Source: Amycolatopsis coloradensis (lineage in GTDB: Bacteria > Actinomycetota > Actinomycetes > Mycobacteriales > Pseudonocardiaceae). From it: a stretch of DNA of 64,000 bases. This document shows, piece by piece, positions 52,046 to 59,769 of the stretch (position 1 is the first letter of the stretch; each line of letters begins with the position of its first letter). The stretch is taken from NCBI RefSeq assembly GCF_001953865.1, contig NZ_MQUQ01000006.1:210335-274334 (forward strand), read 5' to 3'. A program made the position numbers and the translations under genes. A model generated the notes under the pieces. It was not told where the DNA came from. It made no database searches and saw only the letters and a list, made by a program, of their open reading frames with translations.

Positions 52046-52411
52046 CTATCGCGGAGAGTAACCGAATCGGCCACCCGATCCGGCGGCGGAACCATCGTGC
52101 GTGGTGAAGATGCCCAGCCGGACCAGTTCCGACCTGATCCACTCGGCCAGCCGGTGCAGCGGTCCGTCTTCGGCCTCGACGAAATAACTGTCCACGATCT
52201 GGTGTCGTCTATCGGCGTGCTTCGCCGCGTAGAGCAGCGCTGACCGTACCTCTGACACCTTCAGCGGAGCGACCTTGATTCCCGGAGCGGGCCGCACGGT
52301 GCTCTTGGCGGCCATCACCGCCAGCACGGCCTCCTCCAGGCTGAACCGGTGCTCCACCGGTACGACCACATGTTCCACGCCCTCGACAACCCGGCGCCCG
52401 ATCAACGGCAT
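52046..52411 (-). CDS. Unrecognised 121-residue protein of the cyclase/KAP module
   Basis: No family recognised. It begins MPLIGRRVVEGVEHVVVPVE, has a mixed alpha/beta middle (FSLEEAVLAVMAAKSTVRPA, VRSALLYAAKHADRRHQIVD) and ends with a Gly/Ser-rich tail. No signal or membrane segment, so cytoplasmic. It lies 29 nt upstream of the Crp gene and 34 nt downstream of the second TGTTCGG palindrome, so it is probably the first gene of a Crp-controlled unit. The ribosome-binding site is weak. Confidence 0.65.
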   Translation of the reverse strand: MPLIGRRVVEGVEHVVVPVEHRFSLEEAVLAVMAAKSTVRPAPGIKVAPLKVSEVRSALLYAAKHADRRHQIVDSYFVEAEDGPLHRLAEWIRSELVRLGIFTTHDGSAAGSGGRFGYSPR

Positions 52412-52444
52412 ACTGCCAGATCAGCATGACGCACGGCCGTAGTC

Positions 52445-52460
52445 TGTTCGGCACCGAACA
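52445..52460. promoter_or_regulatory. CRP-like palindrome upstream of the 121-residue protein and Crp genes (site 2)
   Basis: TGTTCGG-CA-CCGAACA, 7-bp perfect arms. It has the 16-bp TGT-N10-ACA frame of CRP sites. It lies 34 nt before the first gene of the 121-residue-protein/Crp unit. Confidence 0.8.
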
Positions 52461-52470
52461 CTCGACGCTA

Positions 52471-52983
52471 TCAGCCTGGTTCGACCGCCGCGATGGCCTC
52501 TTCGAGATCCTCCCGGTACATCCTCATCCGCTGGGCGAGCATCACCGGATCCGGGTTCTCGTCCCGCGCGTGTCGCACCATCTTCTCGGTGAGCTGACTC
52601 AGCATCAGCCGCAGTGCGACGACCTCGGGCGCGTTCCGGTCGGTCCGGCTTTCGAGTCTCGCCACCGCCCGCCGGCAGGTACCCGAAAGCTTCGTCTCGT
52701 CCGGCTGCACCGTTTCGATGGCCGCCTGTACCCGCCCGAGCAGTCGGTAGTAATCGTGGTCGTCGGCGGGCTCCGGCGCGCGGACCGCCCTCTCCGGCTT
52801 CGATCGCTTGGCGTTCAACACGAAGTACGCGACTTCGGCGGGAAACAGTACGGCGAACGCGGCAGCGGCCCCGAAGAACCACGCCTGCGGATGCGGCACA
52901 GTGACGGCGTGACCGATCAGCGCGGCGATCAGCGTGAGCACTCCGGCGACGGTGTGGAACGCGCGGTGGTCGTGATCGGCCAT
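52471..52983 (-). CDS. Small membrane protein with cytoplasmic helical domain
   Basis: 170 residues. Two hydrophobic segments (FHTVAGVLTLIAALIGHAVT and AWFFGAAAAFAVLFPAEVAY) are followed by a basic stretch and a ~110-residue helical, charged domain (YRLLGRVQAAIETVQPDETK, VVALRLMLSQLTEKMVRHAR). No family recognised. Its ATG lies 1 nt after the vWA gene stop, so the two are co-translated. It could be a membrane scaffold for the vWA protein or the KAP NTPase. Confidence 0.72.
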   Translation of the reverse strand: MADHDHRAFHTVAGVLTLIAALIGHAVTVPHPQAWFFGAAAAFAVLFPAEVAYFVLNAKRSKPERAVRAPEPADDHDYYRLLGRVQAAIETVQPDETKLSGTCRRAVARLESRTDRNAPEVVALRLMLSQLTEKMVRHARDENPDPVMLAQRMRMYREDLEEAIAAVEPG

Positions 52984-52984
52984 G

Positions 52985-54739
52985 TCAGAAGTTACTGAAG
53001 ACGTTGACGAACATCTTGTCGATGCCCTGCGGGTCGACGGCCTTGTAGCTGCGGGCCTTGGACTTCTGCGCGACCTCGTCGAGAACGCCGCTGTCCGCCT
53101 GCGCGCCGTAGGCCATGGTGAAGATCCGGACGGAGTTGTCCAGCCGTTCGGCGTCGACGGCCTGGAGCACCTTTTCCTTGGTGGTCGAGATGTCGGTGTT
53201 CTCGCCGTCGGTCAGGAAGACGACGGCGTTGATGAGGTTCGGTACGAACTCCCGCCGCATCTTGTCATTGGCGTCCACCACGGTCCGGTAGAGCGCCGTG
53301 TCCCCGTTCGGGGTCAGGTTCTGGACGAGGTCGATCATCGGGCCGCGGACGTCCTTCACCTTGCCGATCGGCATCTTTTCCTCGTACCCGTCCGAGAACG
53401 TCCACAGCCCGACCTCGTCTTCGGGATGCAGGTACTCGAGTTGCTTCTTGATCGCGGGTTTCAGCAGGTCGATCCGGCGCTCGGAGTAGGGCTTGTCCTT
53501 GCGGTTCTTGTCGAACGGCTCGTTCATCGATCCGGACAGGTCCAGCACCAGCAGGATCCGGCCGCGCCGCTGCGTGTACTCCCAGCCGTCCAGCATTCTC
53601 TGGATCTGCTCGCCGGTGGGAAGTTCGATCTTCCGGGAGTCGCCGGATTCCGCGGTGTGCGCGCCCTGTGCCAGTTTCGGGTTGCTCCTGCCTTCCGGGT
53701 CGCGGAAGCCGAGGCCGCGGAAACTCTCCTGCTGCCGGGGCTCCCGCATGAAGTCGTAGAAGTCCTTGGCCGCCGCGTGCTGCTCCGGCGACGCCTTGGC
53801 CGTGGTCAGGAAGGGATGGTCGATCAGCACCGTCCCCTCGCTCGGGTGCACGGCGACGAGCGGCCGGTTCAGGGGAACGGGCTCGTCCTTCAGTTGTTTC
53901 GGGTCCCCGGTCGGCGCGCCGTGGTTGTAGAGGTAGACCATCTGCTCCTGCATCGCCATCGCGCTGATGTAGGGCGTCGGCTTCTTGTCCTCTTCGTACA
54001 GCGTCTTCAGGAAGGCCACCGAATCGTCGCTGTAGTAGGCGACCGACGCCTCGATCCCGCGGACGAACTGCACGGCGTCCGCCGTCTCGATCTTGCCGTA
54101 GTCGCCACCGGTCGCCGCGAAGTACGTCGCGATGGTCGCGGCGAGCCCCGAGGTCGACCGACGAGGATTGTCCTTGCCCAGCGTGAAGTTCCCCCACTTA
54201 GCGTTTTCTCCTCCGGTGGAGGCCCAGCCGCCCTTCTGATTCATCTGGAGGACGTCGTTCCAGCCGATGGTCTTCTTCGGCCAGCCCATCGCCGCGGCCA
54301 TCGGTTCCGGCATCGCGATCACCATCGGGCTCGTCGCGAGTGAGGTCTTGGGACCTTCGTCGATCAGGCCGCCTTTGCCCCGCTGGCGCAGCAGATCGAG
54401 CCACAGCGACGAACTCGGCAGCCAGACCTGGGGTTCGGGTTGCCGCTCGTCGATGTCGTTCCAGCCGTCGGCGATGAGGTCGAGTGTGGCGCCCGAGGTC
54501 TTCTTGTACGCCTCGACCTTCGCGCACCGGCCGCCGTCGAACGTCCGGTCGGTGTTGTTGTACCGGTCGGCCAGTTCACGGATCAGGTCACCCTTTTCCG
54601 TGGAAGAGCTGGTGACCAGCCGGACGCAGTCGGCCCTCACCGCGTTCGAGGGCGCGGTGACCGTGGTCGCGAGCAGCACGATCACAAGCGTCCCGACGAG
54701 CGCGCCGAAGACGAGCGAAAGCCAGCCTGATCTCCGCAT
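52985..54739 (-). CDS. Membrane-anchored solute-binding/vWA domain protein
   Basis: 584 residues from ATG 54739. One N-terminal membrane helix (LSLVFGALVGTLVIVLLATT). Residues 35-390 resemble an extracellular solute-binding protein (VRLVTSSSTEKGDLIRELAD, VWLPSSSLWLDLLRQ, MVIAMPEPMAAAMGWPKKT). Residues 392-584 are a vWA domain with an intact MIDAS: LLVLDLSGSMNEPF, Thr in TPNGDTALYR and Asp in VVFLTDGENTD. The layout suggests an extracytoplasmic sensor or adhesion protein that binds a ligand and a partner through a metal ion. It lies 36 nt after the WD40-KAP gene. Confidence 0.88.
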   Translation of the reverse strand: MRRSGWLSLVFGALVGTLVIVLLATTVTAPSNAVRADCVRLVTSSSTEKGDLIRELADRYNNTDRTFDGGRCAKVEAYKKTSGATLDLIADGWNDIDERQPEPQVWLPSSSLWLDLLRQRGKGGLIDEGPKTSLATSPMVIAMPEPMAAAMGWPKKTIGWNDVLQMNQKGGWASTGGENAKWGNFTLGKDNPRRSTSGLAATIATYFAATGGDYGKIETADAVQFVRGIEASVAYYSDDSVAFLKTLYEEDKKPTPYISAMAMQEQMVYLYNHGAPTGDPKQLKDEPVPLNRPLVAVHPSEGTVLIDHPFLTTAKASPEQHAAAKDFYDFMREPRQQESFRGLGFRDPEGRSNPKLAQGAHTAESGDSRKIELPTGEQIQRMLDGWEYTQRRGRILLVLDLSGSMNEPFDKNRKDKPYSERRIDLLKPAIKKQLEYLHPEDEVGLWTFSDGYEEKMPIGKVKDVRGPMIDLVQNLTPNGDTALYRTVVDANDKMRREFVPNLINAVVFLTDGENTDISTTKEKVLQAVDAERLDNSVRIFTMAYGAQADSGVLDEVAQKSKARSYKAVDPQGIDKMFVNVFSNF

Positions 54740-54775
54740 GCGCCGCCCCCTAGCCGTTGTAGCGGGCAAGTGTAG

Positions 54776-57400
54776 CTACACCGTGGTTCCCGGTTCTGTT
54801 TCCCCGGTCACGAGATCGTAGGTTTCGAAACTGAACCGGGCGAGGGTGCCCACCCAATTCCGATAGACCTCTAGATCATCGAAGGATTCGGTGTCCAGCC
54901 GCCATTCAGGTGGAAAGGCGTCGGACAACGATTCCCCGGCGGAAAGCGCGAGGAAGGTCGTGCGCGCGGAGTCCGGATCGACGACCAGCAGGGTCAGCAG
55001 GACGAGCACCGCCCGGTACGGGCCGTCGACGAACCGGGCCAGCTCCGCGTCGGGAATGCCGATGCGCACGAGCCGGTAGAGGTTGACCAGCTTCCGGACC
55101 TCCCGCGGCGTCTTCAGCCGTTTCCGGAGAACGTGCACGAAATCGCGTTCGACCTCGGTGAGCCGCAGCCGGTCCGGCCGCATGTTGTAGAACGTCGGCG
55201 GGGGTGTGTCCTTGACGACGACCTCCACCGGTTCGCCGCTTTCACCGGATCCGACGCCTTCCTCCGGCCATTCCTCGTGCCAGGGCGGCACCGGTTCCCG
55301 TCCTTCGATCGGCATCAGGACGTCGATCAGTTCGTCCGCCGCCGCTCCCATGGGACGCAACGCGAACACGATCTGGAAGATCTTGTCGAGGTATTCCGCC
55401 CGCCGCGCCTCCCCGGCTCCGAACAGCTCTTCGTGATGCTGGTCGAGGCATCGCCGCAACCATCGCGGATCCACGGCCACCACCACGACGAACGCGGGCA
55501 GGGCCAGCAGCAGGTGCACGGCGGCGAGCACCTCGATCACCTTCGAAGGCGGGCAACGGTCGAGATCGTCGATGTAGAGCACGATCCGCTCCAGTGGCGG
55601 TTCACCCTTGCCGCCAGCCAGCAGCCATTCCGTCCGCGCGTCCGCCAGATCGGCGCTCAGATCGGCGAGATCTTCCCGGACCCGGGCGAAGACCCCTTGG
55701 TAGTCCCCGTATCTGCCTGCCGTCGCCTCTTCGATCAGCTCGCCGAGCCGCGTCGCCGCGTCCAGCCGCCGGAGCCGTTCCTCGGTCCCCCGCACCTCGG
55801 TCTCGAACCGTTCCGTCCGTTTGTCGACGTCGGCCCGCAGTCTGTCCAAGGTGGACTTCACTGGCGCGAGGGCGGCCCTGGCGGTGGTGAGCGCCGGGGT
55901 CAGCACGGCGCCGAGCGCGACGACGGCACCCGCCACGGCGAGGATCGCGTTGTGCCACAAGGCCCATCCGGTGATCGCCGCGGCGATGCCGAACATCCCC
56001 AAGACCGCGTAGCCCGCGACGGCGAGCCGCCGCCGTCGGCGTTCGGCCCGGTCCACCCCGGACACCAAGAGCCGCCAGCGCCAGGTGAGCGGGGAATCCG
56101 CCTTGATGGCCCGGAGACTCGCGAGCCGGGTCCGCAGCTCCTCGCGTTCGGCCCGGACCTCGCCGGCGTCCGCGTGCGTTTCGGGCGCGCCGAGGTTCCG
56201 GAACAGGTGGTCCACCAGCCCGACCCACAGGTGATCGTCGTGGTACTGCCAGGCGTTGAACCGGATCTGCCGGATCTCACCGGCGAACACGCTGTTGGCG
56301 GCGTCGCCGCGGGACCGGCGGGCCAGTTCGGCCACCCGGTCCGTCACCTGGCGCACGAAACTCGATTTGCCGGAACCCCATGGCCCCAGCAGCGCTATGC
56401 ACAGCGGGGGGCTGGTCTCGCGGTCGGCGATGACCGCGGCGAGGGTGCGCACGTCGTCCTGGAAGCCGATCAGGTCGATCGCGCTTTCGACGTCGGGCGT
56501 GATCCGGGGACGCGCCCGTCCCGGTTTGGGCTCCACGAAACCGGTGCCGTCGATCTGGTTGCCGAAGCGGTCCCACACCCGGATCGTGCGGTCGTCCCCG
56601 ACCGAGACGATCTTCTCGTTGCCCGCGGTGCAGGCGATCGCCCGGACGTTCCCCTCATGTCCCTTGAGGAGGGTGTAGTCGGCCGGGGCGTCGATCTCGC
56701 GGACGTAGATCTCGCCACCGGAACCGCCGGACAGCACCAGTTTGCCGTCCGGGCTGAAGGCCAGTACCCGCACCACGCCGAGGTGCCCGGGGAAGACGAG
56801 GGCCGGATCGCCGTTGCGCCCCCACAGGCGCACCGTCTCACCCTCACCGGACAGCACTCGCTCGCCGTCGGCCGAAACCGCCACCACGTGGACCGCGCCC
56901 ACGCCGCCGAACCGGTAGTGGGAGACGACTTCTCTGTCCCACAGGCGAACCCCGCCGGTGTCGTCGCCTGCCACCACGACCCGGCCGTCCGGGGTCACCG
57001 CGACGGATTCGATCTCCGGGCCACCGGTGCGGAGGCCGCGCACCGTCACGCCGCCGGGCCCCCGGACCTCGACGGTGCTTCCCGCGCCGGACACGGCGAA
57101 TTCCTTCGCCACCGCGACCGCGAGCGTCCGCTTGGTGGTCTGGACCTCTGGGGGCTGCACCTCGCGACCGGCGAGCCGCCAGCGCCGCACCGTCGCCCCA
57201 TCGCAACCGACCACGTACTGACCCGAGATACCCACCGCCAGCACCGGCCGATCGTGGCCGCTCAACGCGAACCGCTGCGCGCCGGTCTCCAGGTCCCATA
57301 CCCGCACCGTCCGGTCCGCACCCCCGGTGACCAGCCGGTTCCCGTACACGGCGACCGCGAGAACGGGTTCTTCGTGTCCGGTGAATCGCGCCGTCGTCAT
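54776..57400 (-). CDS. WD40-repeat KAP family P-loop NTPase
   Basis: 874 residues from ATG 57400. Residues 1-285 hold about seven WD40 blades (for example RTVRVWDLETGAQRFALSGH and DRTIRVWDRFGNQIDGTGF). Residues 305-700 are a KAP NTPase: Walker A ALLGPWGSGKSSFVRQ at 337-351, the KAP motif RFNAWQYHDDHLWVGLVDHL, two membrane helices inserted at 460-500, a coiled coil at 505-555 and Walker B ERIVLYIDDLDRCPPSKVIE at about 604. KAP NTPases are membrane-associated STAND-like NTPases linked to phage exclusion (PifA) and signalling. The WD40 part would sense, the NTPase switch. First gene of the minus-strand module. Confidence 0.92.
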   Translation of the reverse strand: MTTARFTGHEEPVLAVAVYGNRLVTGGADRTVRVWDLETGAQRFALSGHDRPVLAVGISGQYVVGCDGATVRRWRLAGREVQPPEVQTTKRTLAVAVAKEFAVSGAGSTVEVRGPGGVTVRGLRTGGPEIESVAVTPDGRVVVAGDDTGGVRLWDREVVSHYRFGGVGAVHVVAVSADGERVLSGEGETVRLWGRNGDPALVFPGHLGVVRVLAFSPDGKLVLSGGSGGEIYVREIDAPADYTLLKGHEGNVRAIACTAGNEKIVSVGDDRTIRVWDRFGNQIDGTGFVEPKPGRARPRITPDVESAIDLIGFQDDVRTLAAVIADRETSPPLCIALLGPWGSGKSSFVRQVTDRVAELARRSRGDAANSVFAGEIRQIRFNAWQYHDDHLWVGLVDHLFRNLGAPETHADAGEVRAEREELRTRLASLRAIKADSPLTWRWRLLVSGVDRAERRRRRLAVAGYAVLGMFGIAAAITGWALWHNAILAVAGAVVALGAVLTPALTTARAALAPVKSTLDRLRADVDKRTERFETEVRGTEERLRRLDAATRLGELIEEATAGRYGDYQGVFARVREDLADLSADLADARTEWLLAGGKGEPPLERIVLYIDDLDRCPPSKVIEVLAAVHLLLALPAFVVVVAVDPRWLRRCLDQHHEELFGAGEARRAEYLDKIFQIVFALRPMGAAADELIDVLMPIEGREPVPPWHEEWPEEGVGSGESGEPVEVVVKDTPPPTFYNMRPDRLRLTEVERDFVHVLRKRLKTPREVRKLVNLYRLVRIGIPDAELARFVDGPYRAVLVLLTLLVVDPDSARTTFLALSAGESLSDAFPPEWRLDTESFDDLEVYRNWVGTLARFSFETYDLVTGETEPGTTV

Positions 57401-57540
57401 AACGGCACAGTCTTCCGGGTTCGTCAAGATCGTGGTTAACGACAGGCGACTATCGGCGGGTACCCCGACGACCTCGAAAGGTCCTAACATCACGCGGAGG
57501 CAACGGAGGATTACGCAAAGATTCCTCCCGCCAGAACAAA

Positions 57541-57552
57541 AGTGTCGACACT
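57541..57552 (+). promoter_or_regulatory. 12-bp palindrome upstream of the snapalysin gene
   Basis: AGTGTCGACACT, perfect, 41 nt before the GTG start, in the divergent region between the KAP and snapalysin genes. Possible regulator site. Confidence 0.4.
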
Positions 57553-57592
57553 GCTCCGAAATTCCAGCACGCCTTAACGCGAGGAGTTCAAC

Positions 57593-58144
57593 GTGCTTCG
57601 ACGTACCTTCGCCGCGGTGCTCACCGGCGCCGCGCTCTCCATCTCGGTGCTCTCGGCACCCTCGGCCGGTGCCGCCGAGATCATGGCGACCACCCTGACC
57701 TACGACGACAGCCAGGCCGCGGAGTTCAAGGACGCGGTGGCCGCCGGCGTCAACGTCTGGAACACCAACGTCACCAACGTCCGCCTCGTGAAGGCGACGC
57801 CGGGGCAGCGAGTCAACATCCGGATCATCGCCGACAACGGCTGGCCGCGGGCCACCCTCGGCCCCGTCCGGCCGAGTGGCCAGGTCACCGTCTGGTACGG
57901 CAGGCAGGCCGTCCAGCAGGGCTACAACAAGACCCGGATCGCCTCGCACGAGCTGGGCCACAGCCTCGGCCTGCCCGACGTGAAGCCCGGGCCGTGCTCG
58001 TCGTTGATGTCCGGCTCGACCGGTGGCGTCAGCTGCGCCAGCGTGAACCCCAACGCGCAGGAGAAGGCCAGGGTCCAGCAGCTCTACGCGGGCACCGCCG
58101 CGCCGAGCGCCGACGCGGGCAAGGTTCTCGCCGAGGTCGGTTGA
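57593..58144 (+). CDS. Snapalysin family zinc metalloprotease
   Basis: 183 residues from GTG 57593 (GAGGAG 7 nt upstream). Signal peptide 1-27 (FAAVLTGAALSISVLSAPSA). The metzincin-type zinc motif is complete: ASHELGHSLGLPDVKPG, the HExxHxxGxxD form that defines snapalysin (Asp as third ligand). Cys pairs in PGPCSSLMSGSTGGVSCA would form the usual disulfide, and LMSG is the Met-turn. Secreted protease of about 15 kDa mature size. Streptomyces SnpA is controlled by a divergent LysR gene; none is present here. Confidence 0.95.
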   Translation: MLRRTFAAVLTGAALSISVLSAPSAGAAEIMATTLTYDDSQAAEFKDAVAAGVNVWNTNVTNVRLVKATPGQRVNIRIIADNGWPRATLGPVRPSGQVTVWYGRQAVQQGYNKTRIASHELGHSLGLPDVKPGPCSSLMSGSTGGVSCASVNPNAQEKARVQQLYAGTAAPSADAGKVLAEVG

Positions 58145-58193
58145 TCCCGAGCCAGGGGGTGCCCGCCCGGCACCCCCTGGCCTAGGCGATGTC

Positions 58194-58373
58194 CTAACCG
58201 CTCGCGGTGATCGCCGCCGCCGGGCACAACTGCACGGCGTCGCCGATTTCGGCCGGTTCCGATTCCAGCAACCGGACCCTGCCGTCCTGCTCGTCCTGTT
58301 CGAACACGTCCGGCGCGGTCAGGACGCACATTCCGGCGCCGATACAACGTTCGCGGTCGACTTCGAGTCTCAT
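58194..58373 (-). CDS. 3Fe-4S ferredoxin
   Basis: 59 residues from ATG 58373 (MRLEVDRERCIGAGMCVLTA). Cluster ligands are C10 and C16 (CIGAGMC) with the central Cys of a 4Fe-4S motif replaced by Ala, and a third Cys in VQLCPAAAI, the classic P450-partner 3Fe-4S ferredoxin. It lies 5 nt after the P450 stop, so it is the electron donor for that enzyme. Confidence 0.94.
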   Translation of the reverse strand: MRLEVDRERCIGAGMCVLTAPDVFEQDEQDGRVRLLESEPAEIGDAVQLCPAAAITASG

Positions 58374-58378
58374 CGCGA

Positions 58379-59581
58379 TCAGCCCCAAGCCACCGGGAGC
58401 GCGTGCACCCCGTAGATGTCGGAGTCCGTCCGCAGTGGGATCTCATCGGCCGGAACGGCCAAACGCAGCGCCGGGAACCTGCCGAGCAGCCCAGTGAAGG
58501 CGACCTTCATCTGGACTCGCGCGAGCTGCTGGCCGAGACACTGGTGCACCCCGTGCCCGAAAGCGGCGTGCCCGGCGGTGTTCCGGCGGAGGTCCAGCCG
58601 GTCGGGATCGGGGAACTTCAGCGGATCGCGGTTGGCGGCCATCGCCGAGAGCACGACCACCTCTCCCGTCTTGACGAGCTGTCCGCCGACCTCGACGTCT
58701 TCGAGCGCGGTGCGGACGCCCGTGTGCGCGATCGTCAGGTAGCGCAGCAGTTCCTCGATCGCCCCTTCGATGTTCTCCGGGTCCTGGCGCAGGCTTTCGA
58801 GCTGGTCCGGATGCTGGAGCAACGCGAAAGTGCCCAGCGCCAGCATGTTCGCCGTGGTGTCCAACCCGGCCCCCAGCAAGAGGAACGCGATGCTGGTCAG
58901 CTCTTCGTCGGTGAGTTCCGTGGTGGTCAGCTCACCGAGGATGTCGTCGGTCGGCTCCGCCCGCTTCGCGACGACGAGCTTGTAGAGGTACTCCCCCAGC
59001 GCGTTGACGGCGGCGTCCTTCTCGGCGATCGGCGCGTCCGGCTCGTTCAACGGCGCGACGTTGCGGCGGAAGAACTCGTGGTCTTCGTAGGGAACACCGA
59101 GCAGCTCGCAGATCATCAGCGCCGGAATGGGCTGCGCGAAGGCCGTCACCAGATCGGCTGGTGACCCTTGCCGCTCCATGGCGTCGAGGTGCTCCGTGGT
59201 CACCTGCTCGACCCGTTCGGTGAGCAGCCGCATCCGGCGGACGGTGAATTTACCGGTGAGCATCTTGCGATAGCGCGCATGCTGCGCACCGTCCATCTTG
59301 ATGAACATCCCCGGCGCCGCGGGCGACATCTCCACCATCGCGGCGGCGCCCGGCAGCGGCGAGTGCATCAGTTCCTGCCGTGCGCTGAACCGGGGATCCG
59401 CGAGGATGCTCCGGGCGACCGTGTGTCCCGTCGCGAGCCAGCCTTCGTGCCCGTCGGGGAACGTCAGCCGGACGAGCGGATGCTCGTCGCGCAGCTCGCC
59501 GAGTTCGGCGGGCGGATCGAACGGGCAGCCCGACGGCCGTTCGAGGGGTAGTTCCGCGAGATGGGGTACTGAGTTCGTCAC
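58379..59581 (-). CDS. Cytochrome P450 (CYP105-like)
   Basis: 400 residues. The I-helix oxygen motif is LLLGAGLDTTANMLALG, the ExxR motif is in AIEELLRYL, and the heme-binding loop is AAFGHGVHQCLGQQLARVQM with the Cys ligand. The N-terminal RPSGCPFDPP is a common feature of soluble actinobacterial P450s. Paired with a ferredoxin and divergent from a transcriptional regulator, a stand-alone unit for oxidation of a xenobiotic or lipid. No biosynthetic genes surround it. Confidence 0.95.
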   Translation of the reverse strand: MTNSVPHLAELPLERPSGCPFDPPAELGELRDEHPLVRLTFPDGHEGWLATGHTVARSILADPRFSARQELMHSPLPGAAAMVEMSPAAPGMFIKMDGAQHARYRKMLTGKFTVRRMRLLTERVEQVTTEHLDAMERQGSPADLVTAFAQPIPALMICELLGVPYEDHEFFRRNVAPLNEPDAPIAEKDAAVNALGEYLYKLVVAKRAEPTDDILGELTTTELTDEELTSIAFLLLGAGLDTTANMLALGTFALLQHPDQLESLRQDPENIEGAIEELLRYLTIAHTGVRTALEDVEVGGQLVKTGEVVVLSAMAANRDPLKFPDPDRLDLRRNTAGHAAFGHGVHQCLGQQLARVQMKVAFTGLLGRFPALRLAVPADEIPLRTDSDIYGVHALPVAWG

Positions 59582-59769
59582 AGCTGTTCCTCCCAGATCT
59601 TCAGCTTTGACAAAAGGCTACGTTGCGTTCAATGATCGCTCAAAGATCTGAACCGGTCGTTTTACTGGTTATAGCTGGTAGACTTCGTAAAATCGTTGCA
59701 ACTGTCGTGCCGATGAATGCAACACTTCGTTGCATTGATTTGCGCGTGAACGCACAGGAGGCGCGCCTC
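59582..59769. promoter_or_regulatory. Divergent P450/regulator control region with GTTGCA dyads
   Basis: The dyad AATGCAAC-ACTTC-GTTGCATT lies at 59716-59736 and the palindrome GTTGCAAC at 59695-59702. A further GTTGCG half is at about 59619, next to the P450 start. The repeated GTTGCA halves suggest a binding region for the regulator encoded to the right. Confidence 0.65.

Noticed and set aside
59623..59769. Longer N-terminus for the P450-linked regulator
   Set aside because: The extra 49 codons run through the GTTGCA dyads, lack a ribosome-binding site and have no protein-like pattern, while ATG 59770 has AGGAGG.
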